NCBI GenBank assembly: GCA_958510825.1 | Contig: OY294047.1 | Span: forward strand, 51,629,365-51,693,364 | Direction of reading: 5' to 3' | DNA: 64,000 nucleotides | Source: Brachypterus glaber | Taxonomy: Eukaryota; Arthropoda; Insecta; Coleoptera; Kateretidae | Part shown: positions 35,347-47,074 of the stretch, piece by piece | How positions within the stretch are numbered: the stretch's first letter is position 1 | Layout: each line of letters opens with the position of its first letter | Translations under genes and position numbers: made by a program | Notes under the pieces: generated by a model | Told to the model about the DNA's origin: nothing | The model's database searches: none | What the model saw: the letters and a program-made list of their open reading frames with translations, nothing else

Positions 35347-36061
35347 TTTTTCTACGACTGCTTTAGAATGTAAGCAAATACACAAACTTTTCAAACACAG
35401 AATGAATCCATTCTAGCTTTAGATATGGTATGAATATTCCGTATCAAGTGTTAGAATAAGCACATGTAGTGCGATTTCTTGTTTACAAAAGTAAAGAAAA
35501 CTGTAGCAAAATTAGCAAAAGTATAAATATTTTACCATGAAATATTGAATAAGTTAATGCAATTTAAAGTTTTGCGTTAAAATTACATAAAGTTTATTAG
35601 TTTTTCTTAATATTTGACCAGTTTTTTATCAATTTAGTTCAAAAAATTAAAACTGCTCCATCTATTGTTAAATAATTGAACCTGATATATGTCACAACAA
35701 TCTGACATAACCTTCAATTTTTGCATTATAATTTCTAAATATGTGCTAGAATTAAATAAAAATCTTTTTTAAGTACTGATTTGATATAATTATTAAATAA
35801 CATTAATTGCTTTATTTAAAAATATGGGTTTTGTCGCATTTACAATGTCGAGTCACAAAAAACATTGTTTTTAACCTTGTCCGCAGTTTAAAGCCATACA
35901 GTGTTTCATATTTGCAGTCGAAGAAAAAGTATAGTCTACAACAAGTATGGAATAGTCATTCCACGCTCGCAGTACCGTCATACTCGCTTGCCGGCTCGTA
36001 TGACAAACTTTCCGCTCGCGCGGAATATTGTCTATTCCATACTAGTTATAGAATATACTAT
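35347..36061 (+). repeat. Dispersed repeat family D, copy a (uninterrupted)
   Basis: It runs from TTTTCTACGACTGCTTTAG to GTTATAGAATATACTATT. It is collinear with 49017-50402, which is split by an M1 MITE. The last 125 bp are a foldback with GTATGGAATAGTCATTCC and GGAATATTGTCTATTCCATAC around CG-rich TCATACTCGCTTGCCGGCTC. The 134-codon frame 35807-36211 runs through it and is considered chance. Confidence 0.75.
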
Positions 36062-36756
36062 TATATCCTGAATTTTAACAAAAAAAAAACAGGAATAACG
36101 GGGATTAATAATTCCCTAATGCTAAAGAATTATTCTTATATTTTTGTTAATTTTAAGTTGGTTTGCCTTGAAAAATTTTGTTCATGTTTACCTAAACTAA
36201 ATTCAGTTTAGATTCTGTTAAAAATTCAGTAATTGATATTAGCTCACCATGTAGGTTTACAAACACCAAATAAACTTTAAACTTTAAACCGCTTTAGAAT
36301 AGCCCTCAAATTACAACAAAACCTGCAGGTTCCTGAACTAAAATTGACTTTTGATTAAAATTGTCGTTGAAAACTTTTTGGTTGTCGAATGGCCCGTAAT
36401 TAACCGTATTGTTTTTGTCGTGCGGTCTTGGAATACAGAGACTACGAGCAGAAAATCATTTTAAAATTATTTCGTAGAAGAAACTCAATTAAAGTCTGCG
36501 TAAAGTAATTTCATAGTCTGGAAACCGCAATCCGAACGTCGTTGTTGCTGTTGTTGTTTTAACTAAACAATTGGTTGACAATTTTAATTGTTGTTTATGC
36601 CAAAAAATGCAGAAATACAAGTTGTATTCGTAAACGGAAAAAAATGGCTTAACAAGCAACGAAAATCGTTAACACTTAAACCAAAAAATGTTCTAAAAAA
36701 CACCTACCATTTTTAATAGTTCTCGTTTTATAATTAGAAATAGTATCATAATTATA
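36062..36756. other. Unassigned stretch
   Basis: Nothing was recognised apart from a GTTGTTGCTGTTGTTG microsatellite near 36540 and an AAACTTTAAACTTTAAACC run near 36270. Confidence 0.4.
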
Positions 36757-37326
36757 TACCAAGGTAGTGAAAACATTTATAGCCGAGCATATTAAATCCC
36801 GAGCAGCATAGCAGCGAGGGATTTAAGAATGCGAGTCTATAATAGCCTTCTCTACCGTAGTTTATAAATTAGTTTTTTCACTACTGGCACTATTTAACTA
36901 TTTTTATTCAAATAATAAAATAAATTATAAATAGAAACGATATTTCTTGAAATTTTCATAAAAATCAAGTAGCCTTAATCAATGACATTTGCTTAAATAA
37001 ATACTTTGAACTGACGTTTAAAAATTTAGTTTTTTTTATTTTTTTTTTTTCATAATATTTAGCTAATTGTTGATTGTATTAATTGGTAATAGTTATAATT
37101 AATTATATTTAATAAATAAAAAGTAATTTATAGCTATTTTCTTGGGTTTAACTAGTAAAAATTGCACAAAGAACTGAAACATCTAAAGTGACAGAAATCA
37201 ATTGTTTATAAAATTTACTCCTACTAGAAGAGAAGAAAATATTATTGCTATAGGTAAGGAAAATTGATTTCACAGTCTGAAAAAATGATAAACAATGGTA
37301 TGTTCTAAAGTTAGTAGTGAAAAAAC
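36757..37326. mobile_element. Inverted-repeat element, CACTACTAG family, copy c
   Basis: Same structure as 3293-3823, with ATACCAAGGTAG at the left and GTTAGTAGTGAAAAAAC at the right. It has many substitutions and an extra 20-bp segment near 37210, so it is an older, unlinked insertion of the same family. Confidence 0.65.
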
Positions 37327-37472
37327 AAAATTATGTGTGCTTGTATCATTATAAAATTAAATATTTAAAAAAATCAACGCTATTTTTAAGAAATCTCTTA
37401 GTCCTTGCAAATGTGTTGGTTTCTAAAACATTTAATTGAACAAATAAATCTTTCTAAATAAATGAATAACGT

Positions 37473-38135
37473 CATCTAAAGGCTCTAACGGTCTAATTCC
37501 AAAACGTCATATTTTTCAGGAGACGTAAAAAACGATTTAAAACTTAATTATAGCAATTTAGAACTTTAAAACTAGCTTGTTCACAGGTAAAAATGTTTGA
37601 AATGTGTTAATGTATTTAAAACTTTTCATTGTTATCTATTTTATATAAATTATTTGAAAATTAAATTTTAACCACAGACTCTAAATTCACTAATGGTCTA
37701 ACTCCAAGGGAAGATAAAAGAGGATACCTATCGTATTATATCGCGTAATATTATTACAAAAAATTTATATTTTTATATTTAATATATAATATTACTACTA
37801 GGTAGGCATAATATATATATATACATTATTAATGGCAATAATTATAATTATCATCAAACAGTAAATTAACAAATATTTGAAACGGGATCCCCTGTTGTCG
37901 AGAAATAGTTTGACATTAGTGACAGTTCTCATTTAATTGTTTTCTCACAATCATATGATGGAGTTAGACACTTAGCGACTTAAAATATTTACATTTTTGC
38001 ATTTTTTGAGGCTGATATTGGTTTAATGCAACTTTTTTTTTTTTTTGAAGTATGTTGGTAATCAGACAACGAAGCAAATTTAATAAAAATCTCATTTTTA
38101 AAAATTTGGAGTTAGACAACTAGAGCCTTTAGTGG
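37473..38135. mobile_element. TIR element with repeated GTCTAACTCCA motif
   Basis: The left terminus CATCTAAAGGCTCTAACGG and the right one, complemented, CCACTAAAGGCTCTAGTTG form the TIR. GGTCTAATTCC, GGTCTAACTCCA, GGAGTTAGACA (complement) and another copy recur inside, like subterminal transposase-binding repeats. It is non-coding, and the target duplication is unclear. Confidence 0.6.
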
Positions 38136-38143
38136 ACGATAAG

Positions 38144-38395
38144 TAATAGTTATTTATGGTAGTAGTGGGTAAAGTAAGATATTGCCCATGAGAAAATTAA
38201 CCTGCGGTTTACCCATGAGTGCCATACAAGGTTTTATCCAATAAATAGCTTAGGAATTCATATTTTTGTTAAAAATTTTAATGACATTTACAAGAAAATA
38301 ATTTGACAAGTGATAGTTGAGTGGTTATTATTGAGTTTATCTATTTAAAATAAAGCTGGTAATTGTCTCATTATCTGTATGTATTGGATAAAATA
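38144..38395 (-). mobile_element. TTATCCAATA hairpin element (family T), copy a
   Basis: It shares TACCATAAATAACTATTA, CCACTA and the hairpin ACCGATATTGCC / GGGCAATATC with 56827-57161 and 60907-61226, in opposite orientation. The other end has TTATCCAATACA. It holds an AATTAACCTGC / GCAGGTTAATT palindrome. Non-coding. Confidence 0.65.
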
Positions 38396-38709
38396 TATTT
38401 TTATAAAACTGGCGTGTCTATTGTTAGCTGGTTTAGTCAGTTCATATTTATATAGTCACTTCTTTTCTTTTTCCCATTTTCTTTGCATCGATATCTACTT
38501 TTAAACGTGTTTGTTTGTAAAATGTGTCACGTATTGAAAAGTTTCAGCGTCAAAAACACACACCTTTTACTTATGCTACTTGAAAGAAAAACTCTACCTA
38601 CTTTTATACAAAGCGATATTTTTTATTTGGTTATTGCCATTAAATTTGCAATATGCAAATTAAGATATCTAACCGGTTAACTCTTAAGATAACTAATAAG
38701 ATCTTATCA

Positions 38710-39312
38710 GGGAACGTTCAAGTATTACGTAACGCATATTGTACCAAAATTCATATACTTCATACCCCGGTTCTCGCATTATTATAGATTATAGAAATGT
38801 CATATCCTACCCAAAAATAGGGGGTGTGTTAGGGGGTAGCGAAAATATGAAATCTCTACAGCCTTAAATAACGCGAGAACCGAGGTATGATGTCGACACT
38901 CCCATCCAACAAGGATGTAACTCAAGTTAGACCCATTTTGAGTTATACTCATAGGTAAACGCCTTGAAAAAAGATACACATGGTGGTACTACTTAGATTT
39001 CTCCACCGGCCATTTTAACCAAAAGTTTACCTAAAAACACTAAAGTAAGAAATTATAAATTTAAATATTATCAGAGACAAACAACAAATAAAAAATAAAT
39101 ATACAGTTAAATAGAGAATTTTATAAGCTTTCAAATGATGGCTACCTTTTCCACTTCAATCATTTGCCCACCCTTAAATAAAAAAAATATATATATTTTA
39201 GAAATTTAGCTGTCGTGAAAAATGACAATATATGAGTTACGGCTTTGTTGCTTGGGGGTATCGATGTGTGAGTTTTGGTACATTTTGCGTTACGTAATAC
39301 TTGAACGTTCCC
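38710..39312. mobile_element. GGGAACGTTC TIR element, long copy
   Basis: The termini GGGAACGTTCAAGTATTACG and CGTAATACTTGAACGTTCCC are near-perfect ~30-bp TIRs. The flanks are TCA and TTA, so the 3-bp target duplication is now imperfect. A T-rich core and GGGGGTGTG / TACCCCC words are present. No transposase. Confidence 0.75.
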
Positions 39313-39420
39313 TTAGTAGTTATTAGTGACTTTCAAAACTGAAACAGAAAAAATTATTTTTGCGAAACTTATCTGACATGTAGTAGTGAGTGCCATTTTG
39401 TAATATAATAGATAGTCTTA

Positions 39421-39657
39421 GGGAACGTTCAAATATTACGTAACGCAAATTGTACCAGAATTCATACACTTCATACCCCGTTTCTCGCGTTATTAAAGGA
39501 TGTAGAGATTTCATGTTTTGGCTACCCCCCAAATAGGGGGTGCGTTAGGGGGGTAGCCATAATATAAAATCTCTACATTCTTTAATAATGCGGGAACCCG
39601 GGTATAAAATCTATGAATTTTGGTAGAATTTGCGTTAGGTAATACTTGAACGTTCCC
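39421..39657. mobile_element. GGGAACGTTC palindromic MITE, 237 bp, TTA target
   Basis: Almost the entire element is an inverted repeat: GGGAACGTTCAAATATTACG ends, then TTCATACACTTCATACCCCG and TGTAGAGATTTCAT, with the centre near 39538. It is flanked by TTA on both sides (39418-39420 and 39658-39660). A 3-bp TTA/TAA target is the hallmark of PIF/Harbinger-type or ISL2EU-type elements. The frame 39323-39532 is a shadow. A further fragment of the terminus is at 40714-40760. Confidence 0.82.
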
Positions 39658-40145
39658 TTATTTATGTTTTAAAAGTCGTGTTTAACAAGTATTTATGAAT
39701 GTTAAAATTAGAAAATTAAGTCAAATGTCAAAATTTAATCAAATACAAGCTTTAGGTATGTCCAAAGAAAATAATTCTAAAATTTTCTCGCACATAAATA
39801 TATTTTTAGTAATTTGAACACCCTGTAATATTTTAAACGTTTCTATTTCCAGAACTATCAAGTAACATGTTAAAAACAAAAGCAAATCGACGGACGTCGG
39901 CATCTGGACGCCTACAATGTCAAACGTTTAAATATCAAAAAAGGAAAAATTGAAACTGCAGGTGTTCCTTTAAATTATTAATTTAAAAATAGTAGTTTAC
40001 CGATACTTGATTTTTTTTCGAATGGTAGGTAGTTAAAAATTTTCTTGAATTATTAATAAAACATGCAATAGGGTATGTAGTAAAATGTTTAAAAATATAA
40101 CGATTTTATTTTTACAACTTATTTTTTTGAATTGAATAAAATTAT

Positions 40146-40660
40146 TTTTTCTTCAAGCGTACTAAAATGTTCATATTTTATAACTGGACACACTAGTTAG
40201 AAGTGATCTATTTTTTTACAGTAAAAAATTGAGTTCTTTGTTGTACGCCGTAAAAAAAGTTAGTTAGCAAAACCACCACTGGCGGCAGCACTCTTTGACT
40301 TTGATGACAGCCATACTTCAAACTTGTTTGTTTATTATGTAAACAGGTGGTTCACTCGAGGTTCTGTGCAAAAACCTTGTGTGAAATTGATTAAAAATGA
40401 TTGAAGAAGAATATATGGTTTATACACCTACAAATATCTCTGAAATTGCAAATCCTACATTAGACAAGTTACCATCGAAATCGCGAAATGTGTACGATTC
40501 AGCCTACGAAAAAAAATTAAAATGAGCTAAGGAAGGTTTAAGTTTATTTCGAAAGGGTTTTATTGGCCTATTTTAATAAAAAAAACATACTTTATTACGT
40601 AATAAATTAAACTCAAAAAAGAAAAAATAGTATGTTTCACTTAGAGGAAAATAAAACCAG
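40146..40660 (+). mobile_element. Element with fossil coding exon (family Y), copy a
   Basis: It begins TTTTTCTTCAAGCGTACTAA, then the conserved non-coding block GTAAACAGGTGG / CGGCAGCACTC, then an ATG frame at 40399. It ends in an AAAAAATAGTATGTTTCAC segment. An inverted copy lies at 51072-51603. The conserved stretch spans about 500 bp at perhaps 85-90% identity. Confidence 0.7.
40399..40525 (+). pseudogene. Fossil first exon resembling a Crypton/tyrosine-recombinase N-terminus
   Basis: The ATG is followed by a peptide reading MIEEEYMVYTPTNI. After an apparent 2-nt deletion near 40440 the frame continues as EIANPTLDKLPSKSRNVYDS and then AYEKK, ending at TGA 40523-40525. The other copy (51236-51340, minus) keeps the frame across the deleted site but has an internal stop where this copy has a serine codon. 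LPSKSRNVYDSAY resembles the lead-in segment of Crypton-type and other tyrosine recombinases of insects, where an LPxKSRxxY-xxY motif precedes the core-binding domain. This is recall, not a search. Neither copy encodes catalytic residues. The pattern suggests internally deleted elements that keep the promoter and first exon of a parent. Confidence 0.5.
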
Positions 40661-41229
40661 TAAAATATCGCAAAAACACTTTTGGTTCGTTTTTAATACA
40701 CAAATTTCAATAAGGGAACGTTCAAGTATTGCGTAACGCAAATTTTGATCATTTTGTTTGTTATTACCTTAGACCAATTAAAAAAAAATGTAGAATTAAA
40801 ATGAATGCCTAATGATCTGATAATATAGGACATTACCTAGGTAATTTTATGTATTTTAAAATGTATAAAGGTAGAAAATTAAACATGACACATAGTGTGA
40901 ATGAATTCATTTAGACAATGTAAATATTAAAGACTCAAGACAATTAATGTTATTGATTTGACAGTTAAAAAGGTAAGATAGAACAAAGCCGTGTTTATAA
41001 CGAAACGATTTTACGGCCTCCTCTGTAGTTATTGTTCCGCCTGTTAACCTCAAATTACGGGATAAATATCTCATGGAATGGGCGTAAAATATGAACGCTG
41101 TGTATAGAGATATCAAAAAGTAATAATTAAATTTATCGTAGTCGGTGGTAAATATATGAAATACTGCTGCAAGTATTTTTTTTTTCAAAAACTAAATATT
41201 TTTTAGATGAAGTAGGTAACAATTTTACT

Positions 41230-41399
41230 ATGGTAATATATATTTTTAACCGACTTCCAACAAAGGAGGAGGTTATCAATTCGATGTGTGACTTTATTTT
41301 TTTTATGTTTGATCCCGCATAACTTGGGAACGGATGATTTGATTCTCGAATAGTGCCGGATAATTAAAATAAATCTAATAATTTTAACGCAATGGCGAT
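41230..41399. repeat. Fragment with the AACCGACTTCC...GGAGGAGGTT motif
   Basis: AACCGACTTCCAACAAAGG and GGAGGAGGTTATCAATTCG occur together with CATAACTTGGGAACGGATGA. I recall closely similar text as a dispersed repeat fragment in many insect genomes; the element it derives from is not identified here. A partial echo (AAAAAGGAGGAGGTTAG) is at 4818. Confidence 0.45.
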
Positions 41400-41802
41400 T
41401 TCTCCCGTTAGATTAGACAGGGACAAAAGTTCTACCCAAAAAGGATAGAAGACATACATACACTCCCACTTCCACCCAACCAAACAAATTCTGTATTTGT
41501 TCTTTGTTGAACAAATATAATATTTACTTGACCGGGCTAAAAGTGTATCTATATTATTTTTATTAAAGAAATTACTGGCGCCATCTAAATTTTAGTAGAA
41601 TTATCTTATTCTACAGATTCACATAAGCTATGTTCGTTCGTGCCGCTCAGTGCTACACTTTCCGGCCAACCAAATAAATACTATATTTGTTGTATGAAAA
41701 ACAAATACAGTATTTATTTGGTTGGCTGGAAAGTGTAGCACAAATGAGATTAAGATAGGTTAGACGTCTTTTGTTTCATAATTCTAGTTGTAGAGAGCTC
41801 CA
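41400..41802 (-). mobile_element. Double-hairpin insertion element (family H), second copy
   Basis: This is the reverse orientation of 5119-5489: TTCTCCCGTTAGATTAGAC starts it and GAGCTCCA ends it. Both internal hairpins are conserved (CCAACCAAACAAATTCTG; CCAACCAAATAAATACTA with a complementary arm). It differs from the first copy by several substitutions and small indels. Confidence 0.75.
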
Positions 41803-41835
41803 TTTCACTATTAAATTACATAATTTGGTTCTAAT

Positions 41836-42008
41836 CAGTGGCTGATTAAGGGAGGGGCTATGGGGGCCATGCACACCCCCCCTCCAGGCAAGATATATTA
41901 GCATAGAAATACCTTCAAAATTATATTTTTGATATTTTTGGTGAATGCGCAATTTTTTTCCTTATGGATGCCACCCCCCCCTTTTAAAATGAAATAAATT
42001 CGCCCCTG
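41836..42008. mobile_element. hAT-type MITE, 173 bp
   Basis: The termini are CAGTGGCTGATTAAGG and CGCCCCTG (CAGGGGCGAATTT when complemented). The 8-bp target duplication GTTCTAAT (41828-41835 and 42009-42016) is perfect. CAG-type TIRs with GC-rich ends plus an 8-bp duplication are diagnostic of the hAT superfamily. The core is C/G-run rich and non-coding. Confidence 0.85.
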
Positions 42009-42990
42009 GTTCTAATATCAACCAAATTTGTAAAGGAATATCGGACAACTCGGATAAACCAAATGATTTGATTAAGGGATCACTGAAATATTACGGCAGG
42101 CTTAAATTTTTTAAAATTCCGCTAAATTTGATTCTGTGGACCTGTAATATTAAAATACCAAGAGAAAATGATAACATTTGTGATTATACCATAAGGTGTT
42201 ATTTGATTATTACTTTAAGCTTTCTAACAAAGATTTTCTTTGGTATTTTGTTTAAAATTGGGTGGTTGGACTTTTGGCCACTGAAATATTTATATTACTA
42301 GATTGATTTAAATTAAAAAAAATTGTGACGTCAGCAGCTTGTCGAGATGGAATTAATTTAAGGAATGTTGAAACTGGCAGCGACTTATTTTTCATTTTTT
42401 ACTTTTTAGAGGTGTATTATACACTTATAACAAGTGGGTTCATTTTAATTCTTAACATTTTTTATTAGACAAAAAGATTCTTTATTGAACTTACATAACC
42501 TAAAATTAATTCTTTTTGTCTCTAAAAATTAATTAATGTTTATTATTGAATTAAGAAATGAATTGTCACTCAAAATTTCAATTAAAACTTGAATAAATTA
42601 ATCAATAGATAAATTATAAAATAATTTAATCAAACACTTGAGTAAATTTTATTGTATTTATCTTAAAGTCAGTTGTACCAACTGACATGTTTACATTTAT
42701 TAAACCCGCATCGATTTATAAGTTAAATTAATCGAAAAAAAAAACATAAATCAATTTTATTAAAATATAAATCGGAATTTTTATTTCTGTAGATAATTAC
42801 AGCTCATCCACCCCTATTTTAAATGGTCTTTCTATATGAGCAAGAGCAATATATTATAAGTTAAATATTAACGATATGGAAACTGATATCTTTTATTGGA
42901 CAAGTCAATTTAGGTGAGATTTTAATCGTCAATCTATCATGCTTCGGGCTTTAAATACGTGGGTCAATATAAAGTTATTTAATAATTTCA

Positions 42991-44809
42991 CACTCTGTAA
43001 AAAGTAAACTGAATATTCAGTTACAAATGAATAGGAAATCGGAAGTTATTATCCTATACTAAATATTACAAATGGATGGGAAGTTATAATCCTATAAAAA
43101 TGGACTTTAATTACATCGGCACTTAGTGCTACTAAGCGTGCCGATGTATTGAAATCTTCGCCGAAAAGTCAATATCTTTGACCACGTTTTTTTCACATTT
43201 CTCGACGTTTTAGACCATTCTGAGTCGAAATCAGTAAAAAAAAAATTGCGTCCGTCCGTCTGTCTGTCTGTCTGTCTGTCTGGGTGTAAACTCTCTAACT
43301 CCATTTCTGCATGAGATATCGACTTGCGGTTTTTTGCATATTGTTTCTTATCGTATTCCGAAAAGCTGATTATATTTTGGGGGTAAACGATTGGGGGTAA
43401 GGGGGTAAAAATAGGGTAAAACTCCTATTTTTAGCATTTTTTGTTTATAATTAAGGCAATTATTATTGTATTTGGTTAATTTAGCACTTATATAAAAGAT
43501 AATTTTAAATTGGTCAAAAAATGTTATAAACAACATTTTCCTAAAACGCATTGTTTTCGAGATATTGGCGTTTAAAGCAGTAAAAGGTTTTTTAGCATAT
43601 CTCACATACTTATAACCCGATTTCAAAAAATTATATTTTAAATAAAAGCTCTTTTTAAGCCCTATAAAAAATGTTATATACAGTTTTTTGCTAGAATATA
43701 ATATTTTAAAGATACAGAATTTAAAATCAAACAAAACACCTAGTTTGAAATTTGCAAACTAGATGGCTCTAGTGTACAATAGTGCCGATGCTTTGACAGG
43801 GTGCTTGCAACGTTTCATCTAGTTTTTGTTAAAAACACTATAGTTCTAAAGTCACGTACTTTAATATTTAAGGACGGACATGAAATGTTGCGTTTTTAAC
43901 AAAAATTAAAGTACAATTGTACACTAAGATAAATTTTTATATCCATGTGCATGGGTAATTTACTTGCAGCTGCTGCTGATGTGAATTTACACTCGAAGCG
44001 TTAATATTAATGCGGTGTGTATTATATTTTTACATCCAGTGTGTAAAGTTTACACCAACGCGCAAATATACTTTTTATCTAAAACCCTTCAATTTATTTA
44101 AAAAAATGGAAAAACCATTTTGTTATTTTTCTTTTTGTGAATAGTGTTTTATGGAAAAACTACGCAACAGAAAAATAAAACGTATATTCGTAATCAGCGC
44201 TACAAAAAGTACCAATATAAAATAGAAACAGAAAACATACACAAGTCTTAACAACTAAAAATTTGCAGGCCAGTGTTACCGCCTAAATAAGTAAAATATT
44301 ATAAAATGTATGTTTTAAGGATATTGTATTAATCACACTTTTTAAATATTTACTTTTAATCAACACTTACCAATTATTTCTTAGAAAAATCTAGCACACA
44401 CAAATTTATAATGGTCGACAGCCACCAGAATCGATGAAGCAGGAATTCTGGCTTCTCGAGTCACGTGACTAGCTTAACGCCCGCGATTGGCTGGCTTGTA
44501 AATCAGAAGTGTGATTTTTACACTTCGGGTGTATTGTTGCTAAAGGTATGTTTATAAAAATTCACTTTCTTGAGCTTCGAGTGTATTGTTGCAGAAGGTA
44601 TGGATGTAAAAATACACACTCTAGGTCAAAATCACCTCACCTGTGTAGTGTCACATCAATGTTGATGTACATTTATATAAAGGTGTAAATTTACCCATTT
44701 ATAGAGTGTATTTTTTTACATCTTTTCAATGTAATTTCTTTCAGTGTATAGGATACTAACTTCCGATTTCCTGTCCTGTAACTTAATATTTAGTTTAGTT
44801 TTTACAGTG
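42991..44809. mobile_element. CACTGTAAAA element (family C), long composite copy
   Basis: The left end has CTGTAAAAAGTAAACTG, ACAAATGAATAGG and CGGAAGTTATTATCCTATA. The right end has the complement: TATAGGATACTAACTTCCG, then TTTTTACAGTG. Inside sits a complete HINE-like repeat (43113-43826) and, at 43830-43915, an inverted GTTAAAAACACTATAG / TTTTTAACAAAAATTAAAG pair. The rest (43925-44745) is unassigned, with TGTAAATTTACAC-type words. Confidence 0.6.
43113..43826 (+). mobile_element. GTCY-bearing repeat (HINE-like family), complete copy
   Basis: It begins with a hairpin, ACATCGGCAC...GTGCCGATGT, with inner CTTAGTGCTACTAAG. It continues with TTCGCCGAAAAGTC and CACATTTCTCGACG, then a (GTCY)n tract, then the body, which ends TTGCAACGTTTCATCTAG. 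The terminal hairpin, lack of long TIRs and internal (GTCY)n tract resemble Helentron-associated elements (mini-me / DINE-1 type) of other insects. The minus-strand frames 43107-43304 and 43348-43734 are translations of this repeat, not genes. Confidence 0.7.
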
Positions 44810-45944
44810 CATATTGCACATCATTTAATAATATTAACCAGTAAGTTTCATTAATTTTTAACATTTGCAATGTCCTATTAAAAATGTCATTATAGTAGTT
44901 TCTTACACAATCTCTTTAACCTTAAAAAAAACTGGTAATGTTTTTCAGCAAATCATCAAAATTAAATTGTTTTTTCTAAATATATTTCTAACAATACGAA
45001 TAACTTCTGTTATATTACTATGGTAGTATCCCAGAATTTTATTATTTTAATTTTGGAGGCTCAGGAAATGTAGATTTTTGGGTTTGCCCTCGTATAGACA
45101 GTTGTATTACAGGTGATTGGGTGGTCTCTTGATTTCATGTTTCAATTTAATAAAAAAAAATAAATGACGATCGTCCCTAATCAGGTAGTCATAGAATTTG
45201 AGGGGTTATTTGTTTAACGATGATTTATGAAATATACACCTACCGATAATATATCTATAGATATATATCCACTTACTTTTTAATGCTAGATCTATTGAAT
45301 TGATTTATTAAACGTAGGATGTCCTTTAAAGGATGCAGGTTGTAGTAGTTACTGTATGCCTTTTTAATGACCTTAAAATTTCAGGTCAAACACTAGAGAG
45401 CGCAGAATCATTAGAACTATAAAATATAACTTTTTCAAATTTACAGAGCTTGTATTAACTGTAAATACATTATAAAAAATATCACTTTCGGTCTATGTGG
45501 AAGTGATACCAACTTTTGATTTTTAAATGGAACCCTATATGTTTGATATATTTTTAGATTCGTCTTTAAATTATCTTTTCATTGATATGTCACAAGTCTA
45601 TATTTGAGTTAAAGATGGCTCCACAGGATCCATTTTTCATAAAAACAACATGGAGGTCCTATGACGTCCATATTGGAATATGAAACTTGACATTTCAAAT
45701 CTTTTAGTAGTATTTAATTAAATTATTTTTAAAGCTACATTTTTGTTTATTATGTGACAGGGAATTTTAAATAAAAGTAACACAATAAAGTACCCCGCAT
45801 AGTTAATGATAAAAATGTCTCGTTGCTGAAATTTTGTTAATTTTGTTATATAGTTCCCGTTCCCGTTCACCGGTAAAAATATCACATCACATCCATATGA
45901 GATGTGAATTGCTTCCCAGCAATAAATGTCCCTAGTTGGACCAA
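44810..45944. other. Unassigned stretch
   Basis: No TIR pair or credible coding frame was recognised. A short TATATCTATAGATATATA palindrome is at 45249. Confidence 0.4.
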
Positions 45945-45947
45945 TTA

Positions 45948-47074
45948 CACTAGGCAACAAATCTCAACTTTTTTTTTACCCCTATCGGAAATTAAATTTC
46001 TTACTAATTCGAGGGCGTAGGAAGCGAATGTGACCTTAGAAAAATTTCAGCACCTAAAATTCCTGGAAATAATGACGTTTTTTTTCAAAAGAGAGTACTT
46101 AGGATTTTGAAAATTTTAGGGTATATAAAAAAATACGAGGAACTCAAAAATATATATGTCAGAGTAAGTACGCGAAAAAAAATAAAAAGGTTAAAAGTAA
46201 AGTGCAGAGTTTACTTAATTGCTATTTTGTGGCAAAACTATCAAATCTGTATAAAAATTTTATAGGACTTAATTTGTAGATTATAAAATTCTGTACAAAA
46301 ATATTTATATAATTTTTTTTTATTTTGCTTAGTTTATTTGTAAAAACTAAATAAATGAAAAAGAAACAAAGTTAAAGTACACAGTGTAAACTTTTTTCCC
46401 GAGCCCAAAAAATATATTTTTCTTATCGATTTAAAGGCGCAGAATCCAAATTTGACCTTAAAAAAAATCCAGCACGTCTTATTTTTTAAATTTTAGTACA
46501 GGCAATTATGCCAATTTAAAAATAATTTATAAAACAAAATATTGTGTATTTTTTTTTGTTTTTTTTTAATGGTTCTACATCATAAAAATGTTACTTTATT
46601 ACATAAGAACCATATTGCGTAACATTTTTTTAGTTTATTTTTGTCCCCCTAGTAATGATTTTTGACAATTTTTAGCATGAGTACGTGGCGATAAGCTTGT
46701 CCCCTTATGCACCCTTCTTTTTACCCTCCACCCCTACTTAGTTTTATCACATTATTCATTTTTTTTTTAATATATTTTTTTTTTCATAATATCCCCATTT
46801 ATTCTATCTATGAATTTAAAGTTTCCATGTTTTAAGTTGGGTATTTTTTAACTAATTGAGTCGCCGAATCTAAATTTGTCCTTGGAATATTTTTATCTCC
46901 CATGATTTTAGAACAAAATAGGGATAAAATAATGATTTTTTAACATTTTTATCTCATTTTTCTCAGAAAACTTAGGTAATAGAAATATTCTGAGGTCAGA
47001 TTCGGTTTCAGCGACCCAAAATTAGTTAAAAAACATATGACTCCAATCAGGGCAAGAAACCGTGTTGCCTAGTG
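45948..47074. mobile_element. TTA-target TIR element, 1127 bp, with internal motif repeats
   Basis: The termini CACTAGGCAACA and GTTGCCTAGTG are inverted repeats flanked by TTA (45945-45947 and 47075-47077). At least four diverged copies of one motif occur inside, in both orientations. They carry TAATTCGAGGGCGTAGGAAG, TTAAAGGCGCAGAATCC, TAATTGAGTCGCCGAATC and GATTCGGTTTCAGCGACCC, each next to GTGACCTTAG-like or GTCCTTGG-like text. They look like binding-site arrays. No transposase. Confidence 0.7.

Noticed and set aside
35807..36211. 134-codon open frame
   Set aside because: It runs through a dispersed repeat and a foldback arm, shows no recognisable motif, and is broken in the second repeat copy at 49-50 kb.
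43348..43734. 128-codon minus-strand open frame, repeated at 25731-26097 and 61871-62227
   Set aside because: The recurring translation follows from a non-coding HINE-like repeat. It has frameshifts between copies and no domain, and a GACR microsatellite gives the QTDRQTD-type peptide.
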